Under the pieces are notes generated by a model that was not told where the DNA came from, did no database searches, and worked only from the letters and a program-made list of their open reading frames with translations. Below are positions 55,112 through 64,000 of a stretch of 64,000 nucleotides of DNA, piece by piece; position 1 is the stretch's first letter, and each line of letters begins with the position of its first letter. Location of the stretch: NCBI RefSeq assembly GCF_003669035.1, contig NZ_CP033070.1:2542001-2606000 (forward strand). Reading direction: 5' to 3'. This DNA is from Chryseobacterium sp. 3008163 (GTDB lineage Bacteria > Bacteroidota > Bacteroidia > Flavobacteriales > Weeksellaceae). A program made the position numbers and the translations under genes.

Positions 55112-56195
55112 GATTCTTTAATTTTTTCAGCAATATTCTAATAACAAAAGGAGCCAATAGAATTCTGATTTCTGATTTACAAAGAAATGTTTCAGAATTA
55201 CATTCAAAAGAGTTCAACGATATACTTGAAGAATTAAAAAATAATTCAATTGAAGATATAAGTAAGAATTTAAATATAAAATCAAAAAAAAATTTCAAGA
55301 ATATTTAGATTTTTTATTAGATAAGGAGTATGGTTTTATTACAGAAAACGATTGGGATAAAAATTTCCCACCACTTTCTTACGAATATAAAAATCCTAGT
55401 TCAATTTCTAATTTATTTGCTGAAATTATTGATATTTCAGTTCTTCAAAAAATAAAGCAATCCATTGAAAAACTTCAGATACAACATCTTATTATCCATT
55501 TTGACAAAAATTTAAGTTTAGAAGATGTAATTGGCATAGATAGAATATTTGAAAAATCTATTCTACAAGGCATAGAAATCTATTCTCATTATCATAAAGC
55601 TATTAACTCCACATTTATTAATGATTTGAATCTCAAAACTGCTAGAATTTATAATTTAGTTTTTTATAATTGTAATGAAGCTCCATTTCAAGTCGAAGAT
55701 AACTATAGATTCGATTTAACATTTACTAATCAGAGTATTAAAATGAATTCTTGTGGTAAGGTAGATTTCAAATATTTTAATACAAACCTTCCGAAAATTT
55801 TAGAAGCAATAAATCATAATTCTTGTCTCCACAAAAAAATTTCCATAGATTCTGAAGGTAACATTAGAAACTGCCCTTCCATGCCTCAAAGTTTTGGGAA
55901 TATTAAAGAGACCACTTTAGAAACAGCCTTAAACCACAAAGATTTCAAAAAATATTGGAATCTTACTAAAGACAAAATAGAAGTTTGCAAAGACTGTGAG
56001 TTTCGTTATATTTGTACAGATTGCAGAGCTTATACCGAAAGAACACATGAAGATAAAGAAGGATTAGATATTTCAAAACCATTAAAATGTGGTTATGATC
56101 CTTATACTGGTGAATGGGAAGAGTGGAGTATCAACCCACTTAAAGAGAAAGCGATAAAGTATTATGGCATGCAAGAATTGGTTAAGAAAAATTAA
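55108..56195 (+). CDS. gwsS: Grasp-with-spasm SPASM-domain peptide maturase (frameshifted)
   Basis: Two frames join at an A9 run, 55284-55292; one more A gives KSKKKFQEYLDFLLDKEYGF. The repaired protein is about 363 aa. The C-terminal SPASM domain has CLHKKISIDSEGNIRNC and CKDCEFRYICTDCRAY plus a late Cys (LKCGYDP). No CxxxCxxC radical SAM triad is visible in the N-terminal part. The domain is the hallmark of this system; its step is not known. Confidence 0.83.
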
Positions 56196-56206
56196 ATCAC
56201 AATTAA

Positions 56207-56498
56207 TTGGCAAAAAAATTCCCCTTTTACCTTCAGCCGGATTCCAAAGATTGCGGTCCTACCTGTCTCAGGATAGTCAGCAAATATTACGGCAAAAGAC
56301 ATTTCTTTACAACAAATTCGTAACCTCTCAGAAACGACAAGAGAAGGAAGCAGTCTGCTTGGTTTGAGCGATGCTGCTGAAGATTTGGGCTTCCGTTCTT
56401 TGGGAGTGCAGATCGATTTTAATACATTGGCTGAAGAAGTTCCTTTCCCTTGTATTGTACACTGGAACAAAAATCATTTATTTAGAAATGTTAAATAA
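56207..56498 (+). pseudogene. Truncated peptidase C39 exporter (frameshifted)
   Basis: From a TTG at 56207 the frame gives KKFPFYLQPDSKDCGPTCLR (catalytic Cys), then one base change near 56289 to ISLQQIRNLSETTREGSSLL, GLSDAAEDLGFRSLGVQ and PFPCIVHWNKNHLF with the catalytic His. It stops at RNVK, so the membrane and ATPase parts of the usual 700-aa ABC exporter are missing. The break needs a base less rather than more, unlike other shifts, which supports real decay. Confidence 0.7.
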
Positions 56499-56501
56499 CA
56501 T

Positions 56502-56715
56502 TTAAGCTAATTTTTGCCCCAAAATTTTAATTTTTTCTTTCAACATTTCTAATTCGTCGTAGAAGTTGATCGCACGAGTCGGATTAAAATATTCTTCGTA
56601 AATCTCATCAACTTCAACGTCCAAAAGTTTTGAAATTCTCTGCCATTCTTGTAAAGTTATTTTTAACTTTACAAATTCTCTTTTTTGGTATTGGGTTTGG
56701 CTTATTTTGAGATAT
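56502..56715 (-). pseudogene. XRE-type HTH regulator, copy 2 (5' truncated)
   Basis: A homologue of the gene at 52420, with LKISQTQYQKREFVKLKITL, QEWQRISKLLDVEVDEIYEE and a coiled coil in one frame. The first HTH helix and start codon are missing; similarity ends at 56715, followed by a stop. The two copies, in the same direction, flank the gws genes. Confidence 0.7.
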
Positions 56716-56760
56716 TATCTCTCATTACTTAATTGAACTGTTTTGGTTTAATATTAATTA

Positions 56761-57624
56761 TCAAGTTTTTTCATGAAGACTATAAAATGCTAATGATTTA
56801 TAATACCTCAATAAGTAATCATAAATCACCATTTCAAACAATCTTTGGTTAGAAACAAAAAGTCTGTTGATGCTCATGTGAAATATGCTTTGAAAAAAAC
56901 TTTGCAAAGAAACTTCCAGAGATTGGTTTTGATGTTGCTGAAGAATATTTTGCAGTACAGAAGCGCATTCTTCAATATGAAGAATAATTGCATTTCTTTC
57001 GTCCGAAAACTCATCCGATTGCATGAAGTTCATTAGTTTCGGTTTAAATTCTCTGTGTTTTTTGTCTAACTGCCTGTTGAGATTTTTATCGGCATTGAAT
57101 TCTTCTTTGAATGCATCATTAAAAATTTTGATCCAAACAAGCTTTTCAGTAATTACAAGATTAAGCTTATTCAACATTTCATTCATATAAAAAATACTGA
57201 AGATCAACTTATCTTCATCATCGTATGGCAGACACAGTAAAGTAAATTCGCTGTTTTTGTGAAATAACGTTTCGGCTTCTTCTATGGTGTTTTGCCCGTA
57301 ACGTTCAATTTCCCTGCTATAAGTTTCGATTGAAATATTTGAGATTTCTCCGCTGTCAACAAACTCTTGAAGTTCTTCATTTATTCTGTTAAGCACGGTA
57401 ATGTAATCCTTAATATTATTTAAACAAAATCTTATTCTCAAATGCGGTTTTGGATCATGATAGCGAATGAAAAACCATTTTGAGATATAATTATTTGTCT
57501 GTAGATATTCAGTCAGAGGCTTTATTGTTTCTTCTAAAATAAGGTCGGAAGTCTTAACACCAGTATAAACTTTCAGATAGAGCCATTCTGTCCCAGGAGC
57601 AAATTTTCTCTTTTCAATCATCAT
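56761..57624 (-). CDS. Thiopeptide-type lantibiotic dehydratase C-terminal protein (LanB_C)
   Basis: A 287-aa protein of the SpaB_C/TIGR03891 kind: TEWLYLKVYTGVKTSDLILE, WFFIRYHDPKPHLRIRFCL with the Arg/His substrate pocket, and IETYSREIERYG. It performs elimination of glutamate from glutamylated Ser/Thr. Its start overlaps the LanB stop (ATGA), so it is the second half of a split dehydratase. Not followed by a LanC gene. Confidence 0.85.
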   Translation of the reverse strand: MMIEKRKFAPGTEWLYLKVYTGVKTSDLILEETIKPLTEYLQTNNYISKWFFIRYHDPKPHLRIRFCLNNIKDYITVLNRINEELQEFVDSGEISNISIETYSREIERYGQNTIEEAETLFHKNSEFTLLCLPYDDEDKLIFSIFYMNEMLNKLNLVITEKLVWIKIFNDAFKEEFNADKNLNRQLDKKHREFKPKLMNFMQSDEFSDERNAIILHIEECASVLQNILQQHQNQSLEVSLQSFFQSIFHMSINRLFVSNQRLFEMVIYDYLLRYYKSLAFYSLHEKT

Positions 57625-59863
57625 ATTTCTACTTTCTCTTTGTACATCGGGAAAATAAATTCTCGCTTAAAATCATCATTCTCATTGTATAAAAACTCTT
57701 CAATCGTAATCGATTTTTCACTTTTTATTGTTTGTATAAAAAGTTTTGCCATGTCATAATTTTCTAAGTTCATGGGTAAAGTATTATCAGATTTCACCCA
57801 TTGTATCCATTGGGGAATTTGTCTTTTGCTTCGCCATATTTCCATTCGTGAAAGAAATTCATTTTTATTTTCCAGTAATGATTCTAATGAAGCAATTTCT
57901 TTGTCTGTTATATTCCATTGGGCTTTTGATAAGATGATATTTTTGTATTCTATTCTTGGCAGAAATTTATAAATCTGAGAAAGACCTCCCCAATTGAAAT
58001 ACAAACCTGTACGAGTGTTTTGTGACTGTAAATCGCATAAAAAATGGTAAATCGGCAGAGCATTGTGATGGTAATTGTGTGCATTGGTCAAGTAAGGTTT
58101 TACTTCCTTATTCAGTTTTTTTGACCGTAAAATAATTCTGTTATTATTCAAAGAAATATATAGGTCATCGACAAGAATTTGGTTTTCTTTCGGCAAAACA
58201 GATGCAGCTAAATATGGGATTTCATATTCACGCAGCGAAGGTCTTCTGATGATGTTTCCAATTCTGGCTTCTGGCAGATGAATGATTTCTGCTAAAATTT
58301 CACTATTGTCATGCTGATCTGAGTTTATCATGAGATTTCCGAAGGAAAGCATCTCTTCCTTTTTTGTAATTTCTTTCGTTAAATGTTGAAGATGTGATTT
58401 TTCTGAACAGAATCTTCCTAAAAGGTTTGCTGCACTACTTGCGGCAACACTTCTAATGCATAATTTCTCATGATTATTTTCGGAGACGATTTCTGCCATA
58501 ACTGATAAAGTATCCGGTAAATCATGCCATTTCTCTTCAAAATCTTTTATGTCATTATCATTTAATGAAATCGTAAATTCATTTTCGACTAAAGCTTCCT
58601 GCAACTTTTCATTAAGGATTCTTTGAAATGGGGTTAGTTGAATATGGAAATTTTGTTTCTCTTGAGAATTGGGAAGTTTTAGATCGTCCAAATACGGATG
58701 AATTCCTTTAGCGTTTTTATTCTGAAGGTAGCCAATACCTATTTCTGTATCTAAAACATAAGATAAGGGTATTTCTTGAGTTTCAAACCTTTCATAAAAT
58801 GCTTTTTTAAAATGTTCAAAAGGAGTGTCTTTGTTTAGTAAAGTAATCTTATTGAGAAAACTCAAGCCTTTTTTGATTTCTTTTTTCCAATGAGTTGATA
58901 TTGTAAATTCATCTTTAAAATAAACGTCCGTCTGGAAGAGATACTTTTGCTCATAATCTGTTTTGAAAGATTTAATCAGATCTTCAATTTCTGAGTATAA
59001 AGAAACTTGGTTTCCGATCTTTAAGTCCAATTCGGTTAATTTATTTTTTATTGAAATTAAAACGTCAGTCTCATTTTTAGCTTCAATTCGGTTTAGAATA
59101 GAAATTAGGGTATCTAAAAAATCGCATCCTGAAACATTAGGCTCTAGCTCACTCACTAAAACCTGATTGTCAATCAATTCTTCTATGAATTCTTTTGCTT
59201 CTTCATGATTTATTTCTTCATTTACAAGAATTTTTGCAGTGTCTGTGATGGTTTTACCTTGTTTTGAGAAATCTAATATCTGAGATAGCTCTTCAGAGAC
59301 TGGAGCCGACGAAATAATGTAATCTCTTTTTCCTTCTTTATATTCGTACTCGACGTAACGAATTTTCTTCCCTATTTTATAAATACTATTATTTGGGAAA
59401 TATAGAAGTTGGTTTCTAATGTTCGGATTTTTCTCTAAAGTCTTCGAAAGAAAAACCAATAGATGCATATCCAATTTCGTATCTCTTACTTGTAACTGAA
59501 TGTTGTCAGAAAGTTTGTTATTTATTGTTTCTTGATTAAATTTCCCCAAGCCAACCCCTGAAAAAAGTCCGAATGGAGTACATCTTGTACTCATTCTGGT
59601 ATAGTATTTTAAAATGGTGTTTTTAAATTTTTGGTGTTGACTTGAGGATAATTCTTTTTCTGAATGCAACCATCGATTCAGCTCATGATACAGATTGGGT
59701 GACGCTAGATATATTGCCTCCTGAAAAATCGAATCTTCGCAAATTTCTTTTAGTTCATCATCAGAAAAGGCTTCTTTATATGCATTTTCATGAAAATTCC
59801 TGCGTGAAAATAATGGAGAACGAACAATATACTCTTCAAAAAATGATAGGGGAATTGGGGCAT
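57621..59863 (-). CDS. Lanthipeptide dehydratase N-terminal protein LanB (frameshifted)
   Basis: A repaired 747-aa protein beginning MPQFPYHFFEEYIVRSPLFS; the frame breaks at an A6 run, 59838-59843, and one more T on the coding strand rejoins it. LKYYTRMSTRCTPFGLFSGV is the hallmark of LanB glutamylation domains, and RNIIRRPSLREYEIPYL and YWNIT-like segments follow. It glutamylates Ser/Thr using glutamyl-tRNA. The start lies two bases after the CocE stop. LanB_C follows with an ATGA overlap. Confidence 0.85.
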
Positions 59864-59865
59864 TT

Positions 59866-62094
59866 TTATTCTTCTAGAATTGGAATTTCAATATAACTGT
59901 CGTTGTACCATTTTATTTCCAAAGGTTCTTTTGCATCAGCTATTGTTTCTTCGCTTACGTCTTTTCCTGTACCGTAGTTGATTTGATAATCGGGACTTTT
60001 ATTTATTCCTAAAATGACAATAAGTTTACTGCCTTTAGAAATTTTCTTACTCACAAATGTCGAATTATCAATAGGAATAATTTCTATTTCATTTGGTTTT
60101 AAAAGTTGTCTTTGCTCATTGCTTTTGGTATAACTTGCCCTACCTAAATAATCAGACAGATAAAACATAGTTTTATCCGGTTTTATCTGCAATAAGTTTA
60201 TGGTAATATCCATATCCTTTTTGTTGATTGCAGTTTTGAGTCTTGCAGTAAATGCACCGCTGATGATAACATCTTTATCTAATATATCCGTTTGATAAAC
60301 AATAGAGTTATTAATTCGTATGCTATCTTTTCCTGCATTAAAATAAACATCTTTTTCTTCTCTGTTTTTAAAATCAACAATTTGAGTAATAAAATCAGTT
60401 GTTTTAGGTTTTTCTTTGATTAATCTGTTTGAATTTAAATCTTTCTTAAGGTAAAGGGTTAATGAACTATTATGGGTTTTTTCTATAGTTGGGGCGTGAT
60501 ACCACTCATTGGTATCCATAACCTGAAAGTTGATTTTGTCTTTCAGTAATTCCGGTTTTTTGCCATCTTTTAAAATATAATCAAACCACGAAAAAGCTAA
60601 GTCATTGATATTAATTCTAGCTACTTCATCTATCTTATAGCCTCGTAATATATTTGTAGCAAAATTTTGTGCTCCTCCATGATCATAAGGACCTATTACC
60701 AAATAATGGTTGGGATTGTTATTATACTTGTAATGCTCTTTAAAATAGTATAATGCGCCTAACTGATCTGCATCATAATAGCCTGTTGTAGTAAGAACAG
60801 GAATATTTATTTTTGAAAAATCAGTTTTATAAGGAATCATGTTTTTCCAATATTCATCATAATCAGGATGATCTAGCCATCTTTGAAAGATTTTGTTGGG
60901 TTTTCCACTTATTGAATCTAATGCCCTGAAGGATCTGCCATTCTTATACCATGCTGTATTGATAGAGTCCCATTTTGCATAATTATTAAAATCTAATTCA
61001 TCAGTAAATTTATTGTTAGTAACATAAGATATCCATTGCAGCATATAGCTCATGAATACGTTATTGTTTTTAGGGAAATCTATTCCTATTCCTACAGCTA
61101 CCTGAGGTACAATTGTTTTCAATGCCGGATGTATCTTTTTTACAGCCCCCCATTGGCTAAAACCTAAATAACTTCCACCGATCATACCCACTTTCCCGTT
61201 GCACCAAGGTTGTTTGCTTATCCAGTCGATGGCATCGTATACATCTTGTGCTTCATGCTCGAAAGGCTCTATTATATCGTTGCTGGTTCTTTTCCCTCTA
61301 GTGTTTAATACTACGCCTATGTAATCATATGCTACAGCTCTTTTTCTTAAGGCATCATCATATTTTCCGGCATATATATTATTCGTTAAAATCACGGGTA
61401 GAGACTGCTTGCTTTCTTTTCGTCGAGTAACAGTTACAGTGACGCTTCCTCCACTTTTTGTTTTTAGATTATGAGTTTCTACTATAAATTTCTTCTTATC
61501 TTTTGAATCTAGAAGTTGGATTATTTGAGATTGGATCGTTGAATAAGTTTTATAGTTTAAATAATTTAGACATAACCCTATGGCAAAGCTGGAACTTATG
61601 CTGTCTGTTTTTTTGGAAGAGTCTAATGAGTTTTGAAATTTTTCTCTGTAATCCGGAATATTTTCTGTGAAATAATCAGTAATACGAAAAGAGTATTTTT
61701 CAGGTAAGGTAGCGTATTTTAGTTCAAACGCTTTGTTTAATGCTTTTGAAAAAGTAATTTTTTCATTTTTTTCTATTTCTTTAGCTAAGCTATAGAATTC
61801 AAAAGCTATAGCTTTAATACAAGCACTATTGCTATCTGCATAGGCTTTTTTATAAGCATCTATTGTTGAAAGTGATTTTTTATAGTTTCCTGCCAGAATT
61901 TCTAATTTAAATAATTTCTCTAAAGAATCTGGTCTTTTAGCATTTTTGTATTTCTCGGAAATTTTATCTGCGATATTGGAAATGTTTTGGTTTAAAACTA
62001 AAGAGTCTGATATTGAATTTTTAGATAAATAAAATTTTTGTGAAAATAGTACGTTGCTAAAAAATAAAGCTATAATTAATAATTTGATTTTCAT
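59866..62094 (-). CDS. CocE/NonD family secreted hydrolase with N-terminal extension
   Basis: A 742-aa protein. A signal peptide (MKIKLLIIALFFSNVLFSQK) is followed by about 200 residues of helical, TPR-like sequence not usual for the family, then a CocE/NonD alpha/beta hydrolase: GMIGGSYLGFSQWGAVKKIH (nucleophile Ser), TTTGYYDADQLGALYYF (Asp) and VIGPYDHGG (His), and a jelly-roll end. Related enzymes cut Xaa-Pro peptides or esters. It lies 19 bp after the S9 peptidase and two bp before LanB. Confidence 0.83.
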   Translation of the reverse strand: MKIKLLIIALFFSNVLFSQKFYLSKNSISDSLVLNQNISNIADKISEKYKNAKRPDSLEKLFKLEILAGNYKKSLSTIDAYKKAYADSNSACIKAIAFEFYSLAKEIEKNEKITFSKALNKAFELKYATLPEKYSFRITDYFTENIPDYREKFQNSLDSSKKTDSISSSFAIGLCLNYLNYKTYSTIQSQIIQLLDSKDKKKFIVETHNLKTKSGGSVTVTVTRRKESKQSLPVILTNNIYAGKYDDALRKRAVAYDYIGVVLNTRGKRTSNDIIEPFEHEAQDVYDAIDWISKQPWCNGKVGMIGGSYLGFSQWGAVKKIHPALKTIVPQVAVGIGIDFPKNNNVFMSYMLQWISYVTNNKFTDELDFNNYAKWDSINTAWYKNGRSFRALDSISGKPNKIFQRWLDHPDYDEYWKNMIPYKTDFSKINIPVLTTTGYYDADQLGALYYFKEHYKYNNNPNHYLVIGPYDHGGAQNFATNILRGYKIDEVARININDLAFSWFDYILKDGKKPELLKDKINFQVMDTNEWYHAPTIEKTHNSSLTLYLKKDLNSNRLIKEKPKTTDFITQIVDFKNREEKDVYFNAGKDSIRINNSIVYQTDILDKDVIISGAFTARLKTAINKKDMDITINLLQIKPDKTMFYLSDYLGRASYTKSNEQRQLLKPNEIEIIPIDNSTFVSKKISKGSKLIVILGINKSPDYQINYGTGKDVSEETIADAKEPLEIKWYNDSYIEIPILEE

Positions 62095-62113
62095 TTTTAA
62101 AAGATCTATGTAT

Positions 62114-64000
62114 TTATTTTTTTGTGTTTTCTTTTGGCTGGTAATCCGGATGACCTAGCTGCCAAAAAGCAAAGGCGAAAATCTCTCCTAAATTAGCATA
62201 TGTATGCAGAAGATCAACACCACCTCCATGACCGCCTTCGTAGTCAATTTTTAAAAAGATAGGATTATCAGAAACATCGTTTACTATTAGTTTTGCTGCA
62301 AATTTTGTAGGTATCCACGAAACAACACGGCTGTCATTAATTCCGGCAGTTATGAGAGTGGCGGGATATTTTTCTCCTTTTCTGATATGGTGGAAAGCAT
62401 CCATTTCTAATAAAGCTTTGAACTCATCTGGTTTCGTTACTGTTCCAAATTCAGGAACGTTACCGGGACCATTTGGAGTTACTTCATCTCGGATTGTGTT
62501 GGTAGATCCTACACTAATGATAGCAGCTTTAAATAAATCTGGTCTTTCTGTAATAGCTCTTCCTATTGTAATTCCTCCTGCACTTGACCCCCAAATTGCC
62601 ACTTTATGTTTTGAGGTGTATTTTTCTTTTATCAAATATTCTGTACAATCAATCAAGTCTTTCCAAGTATTAGGCTTAGTTTGTTTGTAGCCCGCTTTAT
62701 GCCATCTGTCTCCTTTTTCTCCACCTCCTCTTACATGGGCAATCGCTATAATTCCTCCTTTTTTCGCCCACATTAAATAACTTTTGGCAAAGAAAGGGGT
62801 ATGAATGGTTCCATAGCTTCCATATGCTTCAATTAAAACAGGGGTATTTCCGTTTCTTTTAAGATTTTTATCGTAAATCAATGTTAGTGGAATGTCTTCA
62901 CCGTCCCTAGATTTTATACTGATCTCTCTAATAACTGCCCCTTCAAATTCGGGATATTTGGTTGGCGGAATGAGATTTTCTTCATTGAATTGATTTGTTT
63001 TTATATTATACTTGTATCTTCTTGTTTCATTGGCCCAACCGGAACAATAGACCCAAACATGAGGATAGTCTTTCCCTTTTGTTTGAATTTCTACACTTCC
63101 TGCAACAAATGGTAGTTTGATTGGAGTATCTTTCCCATTTTTATAGAGATAAAATCTGGAATCAACACCGTTTTTAGTGGTTGTATAGTACATTCCGTCT
63201 TTTGTAAGTTCAAAGCTTTGAATGACTTCGTCTTTTTTCTCAGGAACTAAAATTTCGGGATTTTTAAAGTCCGGTTTTTCAAGGTTTGTTTTGCAAAGTT
63301 TAAAGTTAGGTGAATTGTAACCTGACATAAAATATAGTTCTTTTCCTAAAGGCTTTTTCTCATATACTTTATCTGCTTTGTAATAGAGCGGCTTCCAGCT
63401 TTTAATGCCTTGCTCAAAGTCTTTTCTGTCGATAATAAAAGTGTCGGTGTAATCATCTACATCACCTAAGTTTCCAATGAAATAGGGGTCATCCTGATTA
63501 AACTGGACAATTCCGGGAAATCTGCTCTCATCAATATTTAATTCAGGATTATTGACTTTGGAAAAAACATTTTTATGCTTTTTGGGATCTTCACCTAATC
63601 TGTAAAAGGTTACTTCCGTATTTTTGTTATACTCAGGTGAATCTGAATCGATTAATGGAAAATAGGTATAGAAAAAACTATTATTGTCTTCAAGCCATTT
63701 TACCTGTCCAATATTTGTAGGTTCAAGATTGGTAATTACGTGCGGATAAATGTGTTTTGTCTTGACATCCATGATGATGACTTCGGAGGTTTCCTTTCCG
63801 TTTTCGGATAATGAAATAGCAATCTTCCTTCCGTCCCAGCTTGGATTGATATAATTTATAGTGAAATTATGTTTTTGCCTTGAAGCAGGATCAAATCTGG
63901 AGATAAAGGTTGAGGGGTCGTATAAAATTTCTTCTTTTCCCTTGAATCCTTTTCTGCAATATAGTTTTTCAATTTTTTCGTCAGCGGTTTGCTTTAAATA
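62114..64000 (-). CDS. Prolyl oligopeptidase family (S9) serine peptidase, 5' truncated
   Basis: The frame stays open to the window edge (the start lies beyond 64000). Residues resemble an S9 peptidase: a propeller part with repeated beta blades, then GSYGTIHTPFFAKSYLMWAK, AIAHVRGGGEKGDRWHKAG, KVAIWGSSAGGITIGRAI (Ser), GINDSRVVSW (Asp) and DYEGGHGGG (His). It probably cuts after Pro in short peptides. It is upstream of CocE and LanB in the same operon and could trim or degrade peptides. Confidence 0.87.
   Translation of the reverse strand, partial: YLKQTADEKIEKLYCRKGFKGKEEILYDPSTFISRFDPASRQKHNFTINYINPSWDGRKIAISLSENGKETSEVIIMDVKTKHIYPHVITNLEPTNIGQVKWLEDNNSFFYTYFPLIDSDSPEYNKNTEVTFYRLGEDPKKHKNVFSKVNNPELNIDESRFPGIVQFNQDDPYFIGNLGDVDDYTDTFIIDRKDFEQGIKSWKPLYYKADKVYEKKPLGKELYFMSGYNSPNFKLCKTNLEKPDFKNPEILVPEKKDEVIQSFELTKDGMYYTTTKNGVDSRFYLYKNGKDTPIKLPFVAGSVEIQTKGKDYPHVWVYCSGWANETRRYKYNIKTNQFNEENLIPPTKYPEFEGAVIREISIKSRDGEDIPLTLIYDKNLKRNGNTPVLIEAYGSYGTIHTPFFAKSYLMWAKKGGIIAIAHVRGGGEKGDRWHKAGYKQTKPNTWKDLIDCTEYLIKEKYTSKHKVAIWGSSAGGITIGRAITERPDLFKAAIISVGSTNTIRDEVTPNGPGNVPEFGTVTKPDEFKALLEMDAFHHIRKGEKYPATLITAGINDSRVVSWIPTKFAAKLIVNDVSDNPIFLKIDYEGGHGGGVDLLHTYANLGEIFAFAFWQLGHPDYQPKENTKK

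Overview
The window looks like the chromosome of a flavobacterium, most probably Chryseobacterium or a close relative. It is AT-rich and most genes lack Shine-Dalgarno sequences. Promoters resemble the Bacteroidetes form (TTG, about 17-21 bp, TAnnTTTG). The gene content is typical of the family Weeksellaceae: ftsZ followed by yqeY, paired TonB receptor and PepSY genes, a GLPGLI protein, peptides with an MKNLKK leader, and a grasp-with-spasm peptide cluster. No tRNA, rRNA, CRISPR array or intact transposase was seen.

Layout. 1-2.4 kb: ftsZ 3' end, yqeY and a bacilliredoxin gene. 2.4-5.9 kb: a metallopeptidase toxin followed by four related immunity genes or remnants, bounded by a perfect 28-bp direct repeat. 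5.9-16.9 kb: housekeeping and envelope genes (GH3-like enzyme, lipoproteins, two EEP phosphohydrolases, rhomboid protease, mutL, a YoaK-like protein and an OmpR-type two-component system). 16.9-27.1 kb: a compact nine-gene operon of mostly uncharacterised proteins (small Cys protein, YegP, HSDR_N nuclease-like, PH-like, PBCV-adaptor-like, DUF6804-like, TerB-like, coiled-coil membrane protein, vWA-like lipoprotein), followed upstream by a TPR sensor kinase with its response regulator and then an HTH-like membrane protein. A shared inverted repeat lies about 43 bp upstream of both outer promoters. 27-36 kb: msrA, a ROK kinase and an iron-uptake block of TonB receptors alternating with PepSY proteins, with a shared iron-box-like site. 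36-49 kb: secA, a nucleotide-sugar epimerase, DUF389, DUF2797, WG-repeat and AsmA-like proteins and a PA0069-type radical SAM protein. 49-64 kb: a peptide natural-product region with four GG-leader Cys-rich peptides, a VKOR-thioredoxin fusion, a graspetide cluster (gwsA, GLPGLI, gwsG, a 59-aa ORF, gwsS), decayed exporter and HTH genes, and an operon of two secreted peptidases with a split lanthipeptide dehydratase (LanB plus LanB_C).

Sequence quality. At least thirteen frameshifts were found. All but one are explained by one missing base, almost always in a homopolymer (A4-A9, T, G or C runs). This pattern is typical of an unpolished long-read or 454 assembly, so these genes are annotated as real, with the shift position given. 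True decay is called only where a gene is also truncated: the peptidase C39 fragment, the second HTH copy, one immunity remnant and a VKOR-gene tail.
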